A stretch of DNA of 64,000 nucleotides from Fodinibacter sp963730365 (GCA_963730365.1 CAVSRM010000003.1:124001-188000); one strand, 5' to 3'. Positions 23,059 to 31,917 are shown, counted from the first letter of the stretch. Notes: a model not told the origin generated them from the letters alone. Numbers and translations: made by a program.

Positions 23059-24016
23059 TGGTCGACATGACCACGTCGCTCGCTGAGCTGACCCTGCCCA
23101 ACCCGGTCATGACCGCCTCCGGATGTGCCGCCAACGGCAAGGAGCTGCACCGCTTCTTCCCCGTCTCCGACCTCGGTGCCTTCGTGACCAAGACCGTGAT
23201 GGCGCAGCCCCGGTCGGGGCGCGGCACACCGCGGATGGCCGAGACGGCGTCGGGGATGCTCAACTCGATCGGCCTCCAGGGGCCCGGTATCGAGGCCTTC
23301 GTGGACCACGACCTGCCGTGGCTGAGGTCGGTGGGCGCCAGGGTCCTCGTGTCGGTGGCGGGCAACACCGCAGAGGAGTTCGGGGAGGTCACCGAACGGT
23401 TGGTGGCCAGCCCCGCCTACGACGCCGTGGTCGGAGTCGAGGTGAACATCTCGTGCCCCAACGTCGCCAACCGTGGCCTGGTGTTCGCGTGCGACCCGGT
23501 CGCCTCCGAACGGGTCGTGCGGATCGTGCGCAACCGGCTCCCCTCGGGCACACCACTCTTCGCGAAGCTGACGCCGGATGTCACGGACATCGTGCTCGTC
23601 GCGGAGGCTGCCCTGGCGGCCGGTGCCACCGGCCTCACGATGATCAACACCCTGCTCGGGATGGTCATCGACACCGACCGCCTGCGTCCCCAGCTGGCCG
23701 GTGTCACCGGGGGGCTGTCCGGTCCGGCCATCCGGCCGGTCGCCGTGCGGGCCATCTGGCAGGTGAGGCCGCCATGCGTGAGGAGCGGCTCCAGCGGGCG
23801 CCGATCATCGGGGTCGGGGGGGTGCGCACGGGACGGGACGCGCTCGAGCTGGTGGCCGCGGGCGCGTCGGCCGTGCAGGTCGGCACGTCGACCTTCAACG
23901 ACCCGTCGGCCCCGAGGCGCGTCGTCGACGAGCTGGCAGCGGAGGTCTCGCGCCACGGCTTCGAGTGTTTCGCCGACGTCGTCGGCATCGCCCACGAGAG
24001 GATGGTTCGCCCATGA
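23058..24016 (+). pseudogene. pyrD: Dihydroorotate dehydrogenase, type 1B catalytic subunit, with a frameshift
   Basis: Read from ATG 23058 the protein is a clear PyrDB: VMTASGCAANGKELHRF, then NISCPN with the catalytic Cys, and GGLSGPAIRPVAVRAIWQV. At about 23766-23768 the frame is lost. The rest of the enzyme (AAMREERLQRAPIIGVGGVRTGRDALELV in two pieces, ending GIAHERMVRP) continues in the next frame to a stop at 24014-24016, which overlaps pyrF normally. One missing base, most simply a G in the run AGG, explains it. A genuine null would cause uracil auxotrophy unless another pyrD exists, so a sequencing or assembly error is the likelier cause. Confidence 0.9.
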
Positions 24017-24882
24017 CGACCCCGCCGACGACGGTCGAGCCCTTCGGCGCCCGGCTGCGCAGCGCGATGGACCACCTCGGCCCCTTCTGCCCGGGAATCG
24101 ACCCGCACCCCGGCCTCCTCGCCCAGTGGGGGCTCGAGGACGGCGTCGACGGCCTCGAACGCTTCGCGATGGCCTGCGTCGAGGCCTTCGGAGGGGAGGT
24201 CGCCTGCGTCAAGCCCCAGTCCGCCTTCTTCGAGCGCTTCGGCTCGCGGGGGGTGGCGGTGCTCGAGCGGACCCTGGAGGGGCTGCGGGATGCCGGCACG
24301 CTCGCCCTCCTCGACGCCAAGCGCGGTGACATCGGCACGACGATGGCCGGGTACGCCCAGGCCTACCTGTCCGACGACTCGCCGGTCCGTGCCGACGCCG
24401 TGACCCTCAGCCCGTACCTCGGGTACGAGTCGCTGCGTCCGGCCCTGGACCTCGCGGCCGCCACGGGGCGCGGCACCTTCGTCCTCGCCCTCACCTCCAA
24501 CCCGGAGGGGCCGAGCGTGCAGCACGCCGCCCGGGACGGGCGAACGGTCGCCGCCGGGGTGGTCGACGGCGTCACCGCCGACAACGCCTCCGCGCACCGT
24601 GCGGGCACGCTGGGCAGCGTCGGGATGGTCATCGGCGCCACCGTCGGGAGCGCCGTCGACGACCTCGGCCTGGACCTCGCGGCGTCTGCGGCGCCGCTGC
24701 TCGTGCCGGGTCTCGGCGCCCAGGGCGGCACACCTGACGGTGTGCGCGCAACGTTCGGCCGTGCCGTGGGGCAGGTGCTCGGCACGAGCAGCCGGGAGGT
24801 GCTCGGGGCCGGGCCGCGGGTGGCCGACCTGCGCGCCGCCGCCCGCCGGTCGGCCGAGGTCATGGCCGCGACGGCTCGCTGA
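24013..24882 (+). CDS. pyrF: Orotidine 5'-phosphate decarboxylase
   Basis: 289 residues, the type 2 form. The catalytic motif is LLDAKRGDIGTTMAGYA; the N-terminal GPFCPGIDPHPGLL and VACVKPQSAFFERFG are typical of this branch. It makes UMP from OMP, finishing the pathway encoded upstream. ATG at 24013 overlaps the pyrD stop (ATGA). pyrE, needed to make OMP, is not in this cluster. mihF follows after 170 bases with its own promoter. Confidence 0.95.
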   Translation: MTTPPTTVEPFGARLRSAMDHLGPFCPGIDPHPGLLAQWGLEDGVDGLERFAMACVEAFGGEVACVKPQSAFFERFGSRGVAVLERTLEGLRDAGTLALLDAKRGDIGTTMAGYAQAYLSDDSPVRADAVTLSPYLGYESLRPALDLAAATGRGTFVLALTSNPEGPSVQHAARDGRTVAAGVVDGVTADNASAHRAGTLGSVGMVIGATVGSAVDDLGLDLAASAAPLLVPGLGAQGGTPDGVRATFGRAVGQVLGTSSREVLGAGPRVADLRAAARRSAEVMAATAR

Positions 24883-24986
24883 CCCCTGACGGCCCGGGTC
24901 GGCGGGGGTCGAGGTCGGTGGGCAGCGGTGCGGTCCGGATTCCCGGCCCGCCCGCGCCGCGCGGCTCCCGCGAAGGAGTGGCGCGA

Positions 24987-24992
24987 TAGAGT
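24987..24992 (+). promoter_or_regulatory. Probable -10 element of the mihF-gmk-rpoZ transcript
   Basis: TAGAGT matches TAnnnT and would start transcription near 24999, about 54 bases before the mihF GTG. No good -35 is seen. Confidence 0.4.
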
Positions 24993-25052
24993 CGCCGGAC
25001 GTACCGCCGGACGTTGAGAAGCCAGCGCCCGCACGTCACGAAGGAACAGCCT

Positions 25053-25370
25053 GTGGCCCTGCCGCCGCTCACCCCAGAACAGCGCTCCGCAGCCTTGGAG
25101 AAGGCTGCCGCGTCGCGTCGAGAGCGTGCCGAGGTCAAGCACCGCCTCAAGCACGGGAGCATCTCCCTGCAGGACGTCATCGATGCGGGCCGGAGCAACG
25201 AGGTCATCGGCAAGATGCGCGTGTCGGCGCTGCTGGAGTCCCTGCCCGGCGTGGGCCGGGTGCGAGCCGCGCAGATCATGGAGGAGGTCGGCATCTCCGA
25301 GAGCCGCCGGGTCCGCGGGCTGGGACAGAACCAGCAGGCGGCGCTGATCGAGCGCTTCGGGCGGTCGTGA
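25053..25370 (+). CDS. mihF: Actinobacterial integration host factor (mIHF)
   Basis: 105 residues beginning MALPPLTPEQRSAALEKA, the usual mIHF start, which fixes GTG 25053; GAAGGAA lies about seven bases upstream. The C-terminal half has the helix-two-turn-helix DNA-binding region (LLESLPGVGRVRAAQIMEEV). The protein binds and bends DNA, shapes the nucleoid and was found as a host factor for phage L5 integration. It is unrelated to IHF of enterobacteria. It overlaps gmk by four bases, the standard mihF-gmk-rpoZ-coaBC order. Confidence 0.96.
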   Translation: MALPPLTPEQRSAALEKAAASRRERAEVKHRLKHGSISLQDVIDAGRSNEVIGKMRVSALLESLPGVGRVRAAQIMEEVGISESRRVRGLGQNQQAALIERFGRS

Positions 25371-25948
25371 CGCGTCGCTCGCGCCTCACCGTCCTCGCGG
25401 GGCCGACGGCCGTCGGCAAGGGGACCGTCGCGGCGTACGTTCGAGAGCACCACCCCGAGGTGTGGCTGTCCGTCTCGACCACGACCCGCCGACCCCGCCC
25501 GGGGGAGGTCGAGGGCGTCCACTACCACTTCGTCGACGATGAGCGGTTCGACGCCATGGTCCGCGATGGCGAGTTCCTGGAGTGGGCGGTCGTGCACGGC
25601 CGGGCGAAGTACGGGACCCCCCGCGCCGCGGTCGAGCGGGCGCTCGACGAGGGCCGGCTCGCGCTGCTCGAGATCGACCTCCAGGGCGCGCGCCAGGTGC
25701 GCCGGAGCATGCCCGATGCGCAGTTCGTCTTCCTGGCCCCACCGAGCTGGGACGAGCTGGTGCGCCGGCTCGTCGGCCGCGGGACGGAGAGCGAGGCCGA
25801 GCGCGAGGACCGGCTGGCCACCGCCCGGGTCGAACTGGCCGCCGTGACCGAGTTCGACGCGACCGTCGTCAACGACGACGTTCGTCGTGCCGCCGCGGAC
25901 CTCGTATCATTGATGCGAACCCCCGCACCCGACGTGAAGCGAGACTGA
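25367..25948 (+). CDS. gmk: Guanylate kinase
   Basis: 193 residues. P-loop GPTAVGKGT at 12-20, the GMP-binding SVSTTTRRPRPGEVEGVHYHF and the lid (RGTESEAEREDRLATA). Converts GMP to GDP. The P-loop has Thr-Ala where Ser-Gly is most common, a conservative change seen in relatives. GTG start overlaps the mihF stop; rpoZ follows one base after the stop. Confidence 0.96.
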   Translation: MTRRSRLTVLAGPTAVGKGTVAAYVREHHPEVWLSVSTTTRRPRPGEVEGVHYHFVDDERFDAMVRDGEFLEWAVVHGRAKYGTPRAAVERALDEGRLALLEIDLQGARQVRRSMPDAQFVFLAPPSWDELVRRLVGRGTESEAEREDRLATARVELAAVTEFDATVVNDDVRRAAADLVSLMRTPAPDVKRD

Positions 25949-25949
25949 C

Positions 25950-26216
25950 GTGTCCGGAACGCTTGCCGACCCCATCGGCATCACCAACCCGCCCATCGAC
26001 GAGCTGCTCGAGCGCGCCAACACCAAGTATGCGCTCGTGCTCTACTCCGCGAAGCGCGCGCGCCAGATCAACGCCTACTACTCCCAGCTCCAGGAGGGGC
26101 TGCTCGAGTACGTCGGCCCGCTGGTGGACTCCGAGGTGCACGAGAAGCCGCTGTCCATCGCGCTCCGTGAGATCAACGAGGGGCTGCTCACCGCCGAGCC
26201 CACGCGCGAGGACTGA
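25950..26216 (+). CDS. rpoZ: RNA polymerase omega subunit
   Basis: 88 residues. NPPIDELLERANTKYALVLY and AKRARQINAYYSQL are the conserved omega motifs, and the C terminus is the actinobacterial type (HEKPLSIALREINEGLL). It helps assemble the beta' subunit. GTG start one base after gmk. Confidence 0.96.
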   Translation: MSGTLADPIGITNPPIDELLERANTKYALVLYSAKRARQINAYYSQLQEGLLEYVGPLVDSEVHEKPLSIALREINEGLLTAEPTRED

Positions 26217-26220
26217 CGAC

Positions 26221-27510
26221 GTGAAGGTCGTCCTCGGGGTCGCCGGGGGCATCGCGGCCTACAAGGCCTGCTCGCTCCTGCGCCTGCTCTCCGAGGCCGG
26301 CCACGACGTCACGGTCGTCCCGACGGCATCAGCACTGAACTTCGTCGGTGCGGCCACGTGGTCGGCCCTGTCGGGCAAGCCGGTGCACACCGACGTCTGG
26401 TCGGACATCACCGAGGTGCCCCACGTGCGGATCGGCCAGGAGGCCGACCTCGTCGTCGTCGCCCCCGCCACCGCCGACCTCCTGGCTCGGGCCGCCACCG
26501 GGCAGGCCGACGACCTGCTCACCAACGTGCTCCTCACGGCGCGCTGCCCGATCGTCGTGGCCCCGGCCATGCACACCGAGATGTACGAGCACCCCGCCAC
26601 CCAGGCCAACATCTCGATCCTCAGTGAGCGGGGCGTCCACGTGGTCCCGCCGGCATCCGGTCGGCTCACCGGCCGCGACTCCGGGCCCGGGCGGCTGCCC
26701 GAGCCGGAGCAGCTCTTCGCCGTGTGCGAACGCGAGCTCGCGCGAACCCCTCCGGTGCTGGCGTCGGGCGCATCGGCGTCCGATGGCGGGTCGACGGACC
26801 CTCGCGCACGAGGTGGGGGGGGCCTGGCGGGCCGCCGGGTCGTCGTGACCGCCGGGGGAACTCGGGAGCCGCTGGACCCGGTCCGCTTCCTCGGCAACCG
26901 CTCGTCCGGGAAGCAGGGGTATGCCCTGGCCCGCGCCGCTGCAGCCCGCGGGGCCCAGGTCACCCTCGTCACGACGGCCTCGCTCGCCACGCCGCCCGGG
27001 GTGCACAGCGTCGAGGTCGAGACGGCTCTGGAGATGCAGGAGGCCGTGGGGGCCGCCGCCGAGGGCGCCGACGTCGTGGTCATGGCCGCAGCGGTCGCGG
27101 ACTACCGCCCCGCTGACGTGGCCCCGCACAAGCTCAAGAAGTCGCACGGGACCGATGACGACGGGGTCGCCGACGAGTCCGCGCCGACCGTGGCCCTCGT
27201 GCGCAACCCGGACATCCTTGCCGGACTCGTGTCGGCGCGCACCGACGCCACGTCCCCGGTCATCGTGGGGTTCGCGGCCGAGACCGGCGATGACTCGGCA
27301 TCGGTGCTCGAGCACGGGCGAGCCAAGCTGGCACGCAAGGGATGTGACCTGCTCGTCGTCAACGAGGTCGGGGTCGACACCACCTTCGGCAAGGACGACA
27401 CGACGGTGCACGTCCTGCGGCGCGGCAGCGACGACGTCGTCGACATCGGCCCGGCATCCAAGGACCACGTCGCGGACGCCGTCTGGGACCTCGTCATCCC
27501 CCTCCTGTGA
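26221..27510 (+). CDS. coaBC: Bifunctional phosphopantothenoylcysteine decarboxylase/synthetase
   Basis: 429 residues. The CoaC half is an FMN flavoprotein (LGVAGGIAAYKACSLLRLL, ITEVPHVRIG with the catalytic His, PAMHTEMYEHPA). The CoaB half begins near residue 200 (VVVTAGGTREPLDPVRFLGN, SSGKQGYALA, AAAVADYRP, and the lysine-containing KLARKGCDLLVVN). Together they make 4'-phosphopantetheine from phosphopantothenate and cysteine. The linker around 180-198 is a low-complexity Ser/Gly stretch. GTG at 26221 follows rpoZ by four bases; the long frame upstream runs antifunctional through gmk and rpoZ. Confidence 0.96.
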   Translation: MKVVLGVAGGIAAYKACSLLRLLSEAGHDVTVVPTASALNFVGAATWSALSGKPVHTDVWSDITEVPHVRIGQEADLVVVAPATADLLARAATGQADDLLTNVLLTARCPIVVAPAMHTEMYEHPATQANISILSERGVHVVPPASGRLTGRDSGPGRLPEPEQLFAVCERELARTPPVLASGASASDGGSTDPRARGGGGLAGRRVVVTAGGTREPLDPVRFLGNRSSGKQGYALARAAAARGAQVTLVTTASLATPPGVHSVEVETALEMQEAVGAAAEGADVVVMAAAVADYRPADVAPHKLKKSHGTDDDGVADESAPTVALVRNPDILAGLVSARTDATSPVIVGFAAETGDDSASVLEHGRAKLARKGCDLLVVNEVGVDTTFGKDDTTVHVLRRGSDDVVDIGPASKDHVADAVWDLVIPLL

Positions 27511-27604
27511 TGACGACGTCTCGCGGGGAGAGCAGGAGCCCCGCCGCAGGCCCGTGACCCGATCGTGCTCGCGGGGGACCTATCCGGGAACACCCTGGCG
27601 CTCA

Positions 27605-27627
27605 TAGAGTGCGTGCACGCGCACTCT
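27605..27627 (+). promoter_or_regulatory. Probable promoter with overlapping palindromic operator before the M1 peptidase
   Basis: TAGAGT (27605-27610) fits a -10 element. AGAGTGCG (27606-27613) and CGCACTCT (27620-27627) are perfect inverted copies six bases apart, so a dimeric repressor could cover the -10 and the start point near 27617. As RNA it would be an 8-bp hairpin just before the GGGAG ribosome site. The regulator is unknown. Confidence 0.45.
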
Positions 27628-27641
27628 GATGGGAGCACAGG

Positions 27642-29162
27642 ATGAGGTCGAGCACGACACTGGTCGGCGGGGTCACCGTCGCGATACTGGCACTGGGGGC
27701 GGTGGGCGCAGGGGGCGCCGCTGCGGCCCCGGGGAAGCCCGGGAAGCCCAGGTACACCGCCGGAGCAGAGGGCGGCGGGGACCCGTACTTCCCCTACGCG
27801 GGCAACGGGGGCTACGACGTCCAGCACTACGACCTCGACCTCGACTACACGCCACCCGCACCATCGCCGGCTCCGTTGGAGGGCGAGCTCGAGGGCACGG
27901 CGACCATCGACCTGGTCGCCACGCAGGACCTCGACCGGTTCAACCTCGACCTCCGGGGCCTCGAGGTGCACGGCCTGAGCGTCGACGGCAAGCCCGCGAC
28001 GTCCATCGCCCCTCCGGCACCGGGAGCCGAGGTGGAGGGGGCCGCGTACTGGCAGGTCCAGGACGACGAGGCTCGCGTCTGGGAGCTCACGGTGCAGCCG
28101 CGACCGAAGCTCAAGGCAGGTCGGCACGTGCAGGTCGTCATCGAGTACGGCGGCACGACCGGTCGCCCGGAGGACATCGAGGGGGCGCTCTACGGCTGGG
28201 TGACCACGCGCGACGGCGCACTCGTCGCCAACGAACCCGAAGGAGCGATGACCTGGTACCCGGTCAGCGACCACCAGACCGACAAGGCGTCGTACACCTT
28301 CGAGATCACGGTGCCGGAGGGCAAGACGGCTGTCGCGAACGGCCTGCCGGCCCGGGAGCCGGTGACGGCCGACGGCTCGACCACCTGGTACTGGGACGCC
28401 CCTGACCAGATGGCGAGCTACCTGGCGACCGCCTCGGTGGGCGACCTCGTGCAGCGTCCGACCCGGCAGTCGTCGAGTGGGGTGCCGATCCTCGACTTCG
28501 TGGACGCGGACCTCACGGCCTCGAACCTGACCACGACGAACTCGAGTCTCGCGCTCGAACCCGCCATGATCGACTTCTTCGAGTCGAAGTTCGGGCCGTA
28601 CCCGTTCGTCGCCGCCGGATCGATCGTCGACGACGACAGCGTCGGCTACGCACTCGAGACCCAGACCCGCCCGGTGTACTCGCGGTCGGCGTCGCAGGGC
28701 ACCGTCGCGCACGAGCTCGCCCACCAGTGGTTCGGCAACGCGGTGAGCCCGGAGCGCTGGGCGGACATCTGGCTCAACGAGGGCTGGGCGACCTACTCCA
28801 CCTGGATGTGGACCGAGGAGCAGGGCGGCCGGAGCGCGCAGGAGAGCTACGACACCTGGTACGGGCCGGCCCGCACCGAGTCCTACTGGTCGCTGCAGAT
28901 CGGTGATCCGGGACCGGACGGCATCTTCTCGAGCCAGGTCTACAACCGCGGCGCGGCGACGCTCCACGCGCTCCGCGTGCAGGTCGGCGACGATGCCTTC
29001 TTCGCCGGCGCACAGCTCTGGCTCTCGCGGTACGACGACTCCGCCGCCACCGCTGACGACTTCCAGGACGTGTTCGAGGAGGTCTCGGGGCAGGACCTCG
29101 ACGTGTTCTTCCGGACCTGGCTGTTCGACCAGGTCAAGCCCCCGGGCACCTGGACCTCCTAG
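27642..29162 (+). CDS. Secreted M1-family metallopeptidase
   Basis: 506 residues with a Sec signal peptide (about 1-29, ending GGAAAA). The zinc site is HELAH at 357-361 with the third ligand Glu380 in WLNEGWATY, the M1 layout, and YNRGA supplies a likely transition-state Tyr. The usual GAMEN exopeptidase motif is replaced by GYALETQ, as in many bacterial secreted M1 enzymes. The N-terminal beta domain (DVQHYDLDLDYTP, DRFNLDLRGLEV) is present, but the large C-terminal domain of classical aminopeptidase N is missing. Probably an extracellular peptidase; substrate not predictable. Confidence 0.92.
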   Translation: MRSSTTLVGGVTVAILALGAVGAGGAAAAPGKPGKPRYTAGAEGGGDPYFPYAGNGGYDVQHYDLDLDYTPPAPSPAPLEGELEGTATIDLVATQDLDRFNLDLRGLEVHGLSVDGKPATSIAPPAPGAEVEGAAYWQVQDDEARVWELTVQPRPKLKAGRHVQVVIEYGGTTGRPEDIEGALYGWVTTRDGALVANEPEGAMTWYPVSDHQTDKASYTFEITVPEGKTAVANGLPAREPVTADGSTTWYWDAPDQMASYLATASVGDLVQRPTRQSSSGVPILDFVDADLTASNLTTTNSSLALEPAMIDFFESKFGPYPFVAAGSIVDDDSVGYALETQTRPVYSRSASQGTVAHELAHQWFGNAVSPERWADIWLNEGWATYSTWMWTEEQGGRSAQESYDTWYGPARTESYWSLQIGDPGPDGIFSSQVYNRGAATLHALRVQVGDDAFFAGAQLWLSRYDDSAATADDFQDVFEEVSGQDLDVFFRTWLFDQVKPPGTWTS

Positions 29163-29171
29163 GCACCGTCG

Positions 29172-29208
29172 CCATCGGGCCGGACGCCGCGTGCATCCGG
29201 CCCGATGG
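29172..29208. terminator. Hairpin between convergent genes, likely bidirectional terminator
   Basis: CCATCGGGCCGGA (29172-29184) and TCCGGCCCGATGG (29196-29208) are perfect 13-base inverted copies with an 11-base loop, ten bases after the peptidase stop and facing the end of the minus-strand coiled-coil gene. There is no T run, which is common for actinobacterial terminators. Confidence 0.7.
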
Positions 29209-29299
29209 TCGCTCCGCTGCCGCGCCTGCCCCCGTCGGTCACGTCGGCGCCTGACCCGAGTGCCGCCTCACCGCACCCCTGGCTCGGGGAACGCCGGTG

Positions 29300-30406
29300 T
29301 CAGTGGGGGGCGGGAGTGCTCTCGTCGTGCTCCTCGGACTCGGACTCGGCGTCGTGCTCGTCGGCCACGTCGTCCTGGGCCTCGTCGTCGGGCACGTCGG
29401 TCTCGTCGTGCTGCTCCGAGGTCACCTCGACCTCCTCGTGCTCGGCGTCCTCGGCGTCATCCGAGGAGTCGGCAGGCTCGAGGTCGACGTCGGCGAGCTT
29501 GGCCGCAGAGGCGCCTCCCAGCGTGCCGAGCATGCTCCGTACGTTGCTCAGCTGGGCGGTGATGCTGTCGCGTCGGGCCGTGGCTGCCGCGAGCTCGCGC
29601 TCGGAGTCCCGGCGAATCCTCTCCGCCTGCTCCTTCGCCGCACTCACCAGCCCGGCGGCCTCGGCCTTGGCCGCCTCGAGCCGGTTGGCCGCCTCGGTCG
29701 CGGCGTCCCGGCGGTCCTGCTCGGCCTCGCGGGCCAGCAGGTCGGCCCGCTCCTGGACCGCAGCCAGGGCCTGGTCCTGCTGGGCCATCTGCGCGGTGAA
29801 CTCCGCCGAGGACTGCTCGCGACGCTCACCGAGCGTCAGCTCGAAGTCCCGCGCGGCGCTGGCGGCCTTGGCCTGCTGCTTCTCGAAGTACGCCTCGGCT
29901 TCCTCACGCCGTGCGGCCGCCTCGCGGGCGGCGTCGTCGATGATCGAGTCGGCCTCGGCCTTGGCCCGCGACAGCGTCTCGGCGGCGTCGGCGTCGGCCT
30001 GCGACCGCACCTCCTGGGCGTAGTCGTCCGCCGTGGTGCGGGTGTGCGTGGCCTCCTCCTGGGCGGCGAGCTTGAGCACCTCGGCCGCCTCCGCCGCGTC
30101 GCCGCGGATCTGGGTCGCCTCCTCGTCGGCGAGGGACAGCATCGTCGCGATCCGTTCGCCGAGGTCGGCGAAGGTGGGGTTGGAGGCCTTGCGGGCGTTC
30201 TCCTCGAGGTCGGCGACGACCCGCTCCTGCCGCTCGACCTCGGCCGCGAGGGCGTCGTGGGCCTGGCGGGTCTTGGTGAGCTCGACGGAGAGCTGAGCCG
30301 CCTCCTGGCGGGCGGCCTGCGTGTCCTGATCCGCGGCCGCGAGGCGACGGTCGACCTGGTCCGGGTCGTAGCCACGGAAGACGGTGGGGAACTCTGGCTG
30401 GTTCAT
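29300..30406 (-). CDS. DivIVA-domain coiled-coil protein (FilP/Scy-like)
   Basis: 368 residues. The N terminus FPTVFRGYDPDQVDRRL is a DivIVA-type membrane/polar targeting motif. Residues about 20-290 are almost unbroken Ala/Glu/Gln/Arg heptads (long coiled coil) and the tail from about 300 is strongly acidic. Such proteins form filaments at the cell pole or septum; Streptomyces FilP and Scy are the best known relatives. The coiled coil ends ARRDSITAQLSNVRSMLGTL, which matches the end of its upstream neighbour, so the two are likely paralogues. The start overlaps the neighbour's stop by four bases (ATGA). Confidence 0.75.
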   Translation of the reverse strand: MNQPEFPTVFRGYDPDQVDRRLAAADQDTQAARQEAAQLSVELTKTRQAHDALAAEVERQERVVADLEENARKASNPTFADLGERIATMLSLADEEATQIRGDAAEAAEVLKLAAQEEATHTRTTADDYAQEVRSQADADAAETLSRAKAEADSIIDDAAREAAARREEAEAYFEKQQAKAASAARDFELTLGERREQSSAEFTAQMAQQDQALAAVQERADLLAREAEQDRRDAATEAANRLEAAKAEAAGLVSAAKEQAERIRRDSERELAAATARRDSITAQLSNVRSMLGTLGGASAAKLADVDLEPADSSDDAEDAEHEEVEVTSEQHDETDVPDDEAQDDVADEHDAESESEEHDESTPAPH

Positions 30407-31854
30407 CTGGGCTCCTGCTCAGGGGTTGGGTGGTCGATGGTCTCAGGGACGGCGAGGGCTTCGATGACTCCGCTGAGCTGCTCGAGCTGCTCGGTGATGG
30501 CGTCACGTCGGGCCGCCAGGGTGTGGACCTCGGCGCGGGCCCGCTCCACCGCGGACTGTGCCTCGGCCCGCACGGTGTCAGCCCGTTGCCGTGCGTCCTC
30601 GGACGCCCTCATGATCTCAGCCCGAGCCGCCCGGTGCTGCTCGTGGGCCTCGCGCTGCATCCGTTCGACGTCGTCGGCCGCGCGCCGGCGCACCTGCTGC
30701 GCGCCGTGCTCTGCCTCGGTCAGTCGCCGCTGGGCCCGTTCGGTGGTCTCGGTGGAGCGCTCGTTGGCGTGCCGGAGCAGGCGCTCCGACTCGCGTTCGG
30801 CAGCGTCCCGCGTCCGGCTCGCGTCCGCCCGTGCCTCGGCCAGCACGGACTCTGCCTGCGCGAGCATCCGCGCCGACGTCGACTCCGCCTCGGCCAGGCG
30901 GTCGTGACTCTTGGCCGTCGCGCTCGCCAGCAGCGTCTGGACCCGGTGGCGGTGGGTGCGCGCCCGCTCAGCCAGCTCCTGGTGGTGGGTGCGGGCGCGT
31001 TCCTCGGCCTCGGCCTCACTGCGGGCGAGGATCTCGCGCACGGTGCGCTGGGCCCAGACGAGGTGTGCGTCAGCGGTCCGCACCAGTTCCGCGGCCTCGG
31101 CCTCGGCCTCGCTCACCAGCCGTGCCGCGGTGTCTCGAGCATCCGTGAGGATGCCGTCGAGCCGGGCGCCGGCCTCCTCCTCGCGGGCCGTGATGTCGCC
31201 GAGACGGGCCGTCACCTGCTCCTGCGCAGCGGCCCGGTGCCCGGAGGCGTACTCCTCGGCCTCCCGGCGCAGCCGGCCCAGGTCGGCCGTTGTCGCCTCG
31301 CGCAGCGCGTCCAGCTCAGCGGTGTGGGTGTCGTGCTCGAGGGTCCAGCGGGCCTGGTGTGCTCGCTCCTCGTCCGCGACGCGTTCCATCGTTGCCTCGT
31401 GGGCGGTGTGCGACTCCGCGAGCAGGGACTCGGCCCTGGCCCTGGCGGCCGCCAGGGTCGCCTCGGCCTCCTCCTCGGCGATCGCGATGGCCTCGTCGCT
31501 CGCCTTGGTGGCCCGGCTGCGCAGCAGGGCCGCCTGGTCGGCCGCATCGGCGAGCATGATCTCGACCTCGGCCCGAGTCTCCTCGAGCGTGCGCTCGGAG
31601 TCCTCCCGGGCCACCGCGACGTTCGCCCGCAGCTCCTCGAGGTCGTGAGCGGCCGCAGAGGCCTCGGCCCGCAACCGCGTGGCCTCCTCGTGGGCCGCTC
31701 GCGCCTCGGCGCCGGCCTCGGCCCGCAGCTCGTCGGCCAGCCGTTGTGCGCGGGTCAGGAGGGACAGCGCCTCTTCCACGGGACCACCCGGTGCGTTGAC
31801 ACCCGGGTCGCCCGTCTCATCGGGTTGCACAGACCGCTCGGACACGGCGCCCAT
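30403..31854 (-). CDS. Long coiled-coil protein, partner of the DivIVA-like protein
   Basis: 483 residues, nearly all coiled coil (about 25-460) made of Ala, Glu, Arg and Thr, with no globular domain or membrane helix. The start region (VEEALSLLTRAQRLADELRAE) lacks the DivIVA FRGYDP motif. Its end, ARRDAITEQLEQLSGVIEAL, resembles that of the downstream protein. Co-translation and this shared motif suggest the two co-assemble into a cytoskeletal scaffold, as in Scy/FilP. ATG 31854 has no clear ribosome site; a GTG three codons later is an alternative start. It diverges from metK. Confidence 0.7.
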   Translation of the reverse strand: MGAVSERSVQPDETGDPGVNAPGGPVEEALSLLTRAQRLADELRAEAGAEARAAHEEATRLRAEASAAAHDLEELRANVAVAREDSERTLEETRAEVEIMLADAADQAALLRSRATKASDEAIAIAEEEAEATLAAARARAESLLAESHTAHEATMERVADEERAHQARWTLEHDTHTAELDALREATTADLGRLRREAEEYASGHRAAAQEQVTARLGDITAREEEAGARLDGILTDARDTAARLVSEAEAEAAELVRTADAHLVWAQRTVREILARSEAEAEERARTHHQELAERARTHRHRVQTLLASATAKSHDRLAEAESTSARMLAQAESVLAEARADASRTRDAAERESERLLRHANERSTETTERAQRRLTEAEHGAQQVRRRAADDVERMQREAHEQHRAARAEIMRASEDARQRADTVRAEAQSAVERARAEVHTLAARRDAITEQLEQLSGVIEALAVPETIDHPTPEQEPR

Positions 31855-31911
31855 GATCGCAGACCAACATGGATACGGCAGACCGGCGGCCGTCGGGCCG
31901 GCGCGGACGAG

Positions 31912-31917
31912 TAGATT
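31912..31917 (+). promoter_or_regulatory. Probable -10 element of metK
   Basis: TAGATT matches TAnnnT and predicts a start near 31924, leaving a leader of about 48 bases that contains the ribosome site GAAGGAGC (31959-31966). No SAM riboswitch fold is visible in so short a leader. Confidence 0.45.

Noticed and set aside
23760..23780. Programmed ribosomal frameshift in pyrD
   Set aside because: There is no X-XXY-YYZ slippery site or nearby stop codon in the zero frame, and no precedent in this family.
29297..31914. Long plus-strand frames opposite the two coiled-coil genes
   Set aside because: They are low-complexity translations of the antisense of Ala/Glu heptads; the minus-strand DivIVA motif and the ATGA overlap support the minus genes.
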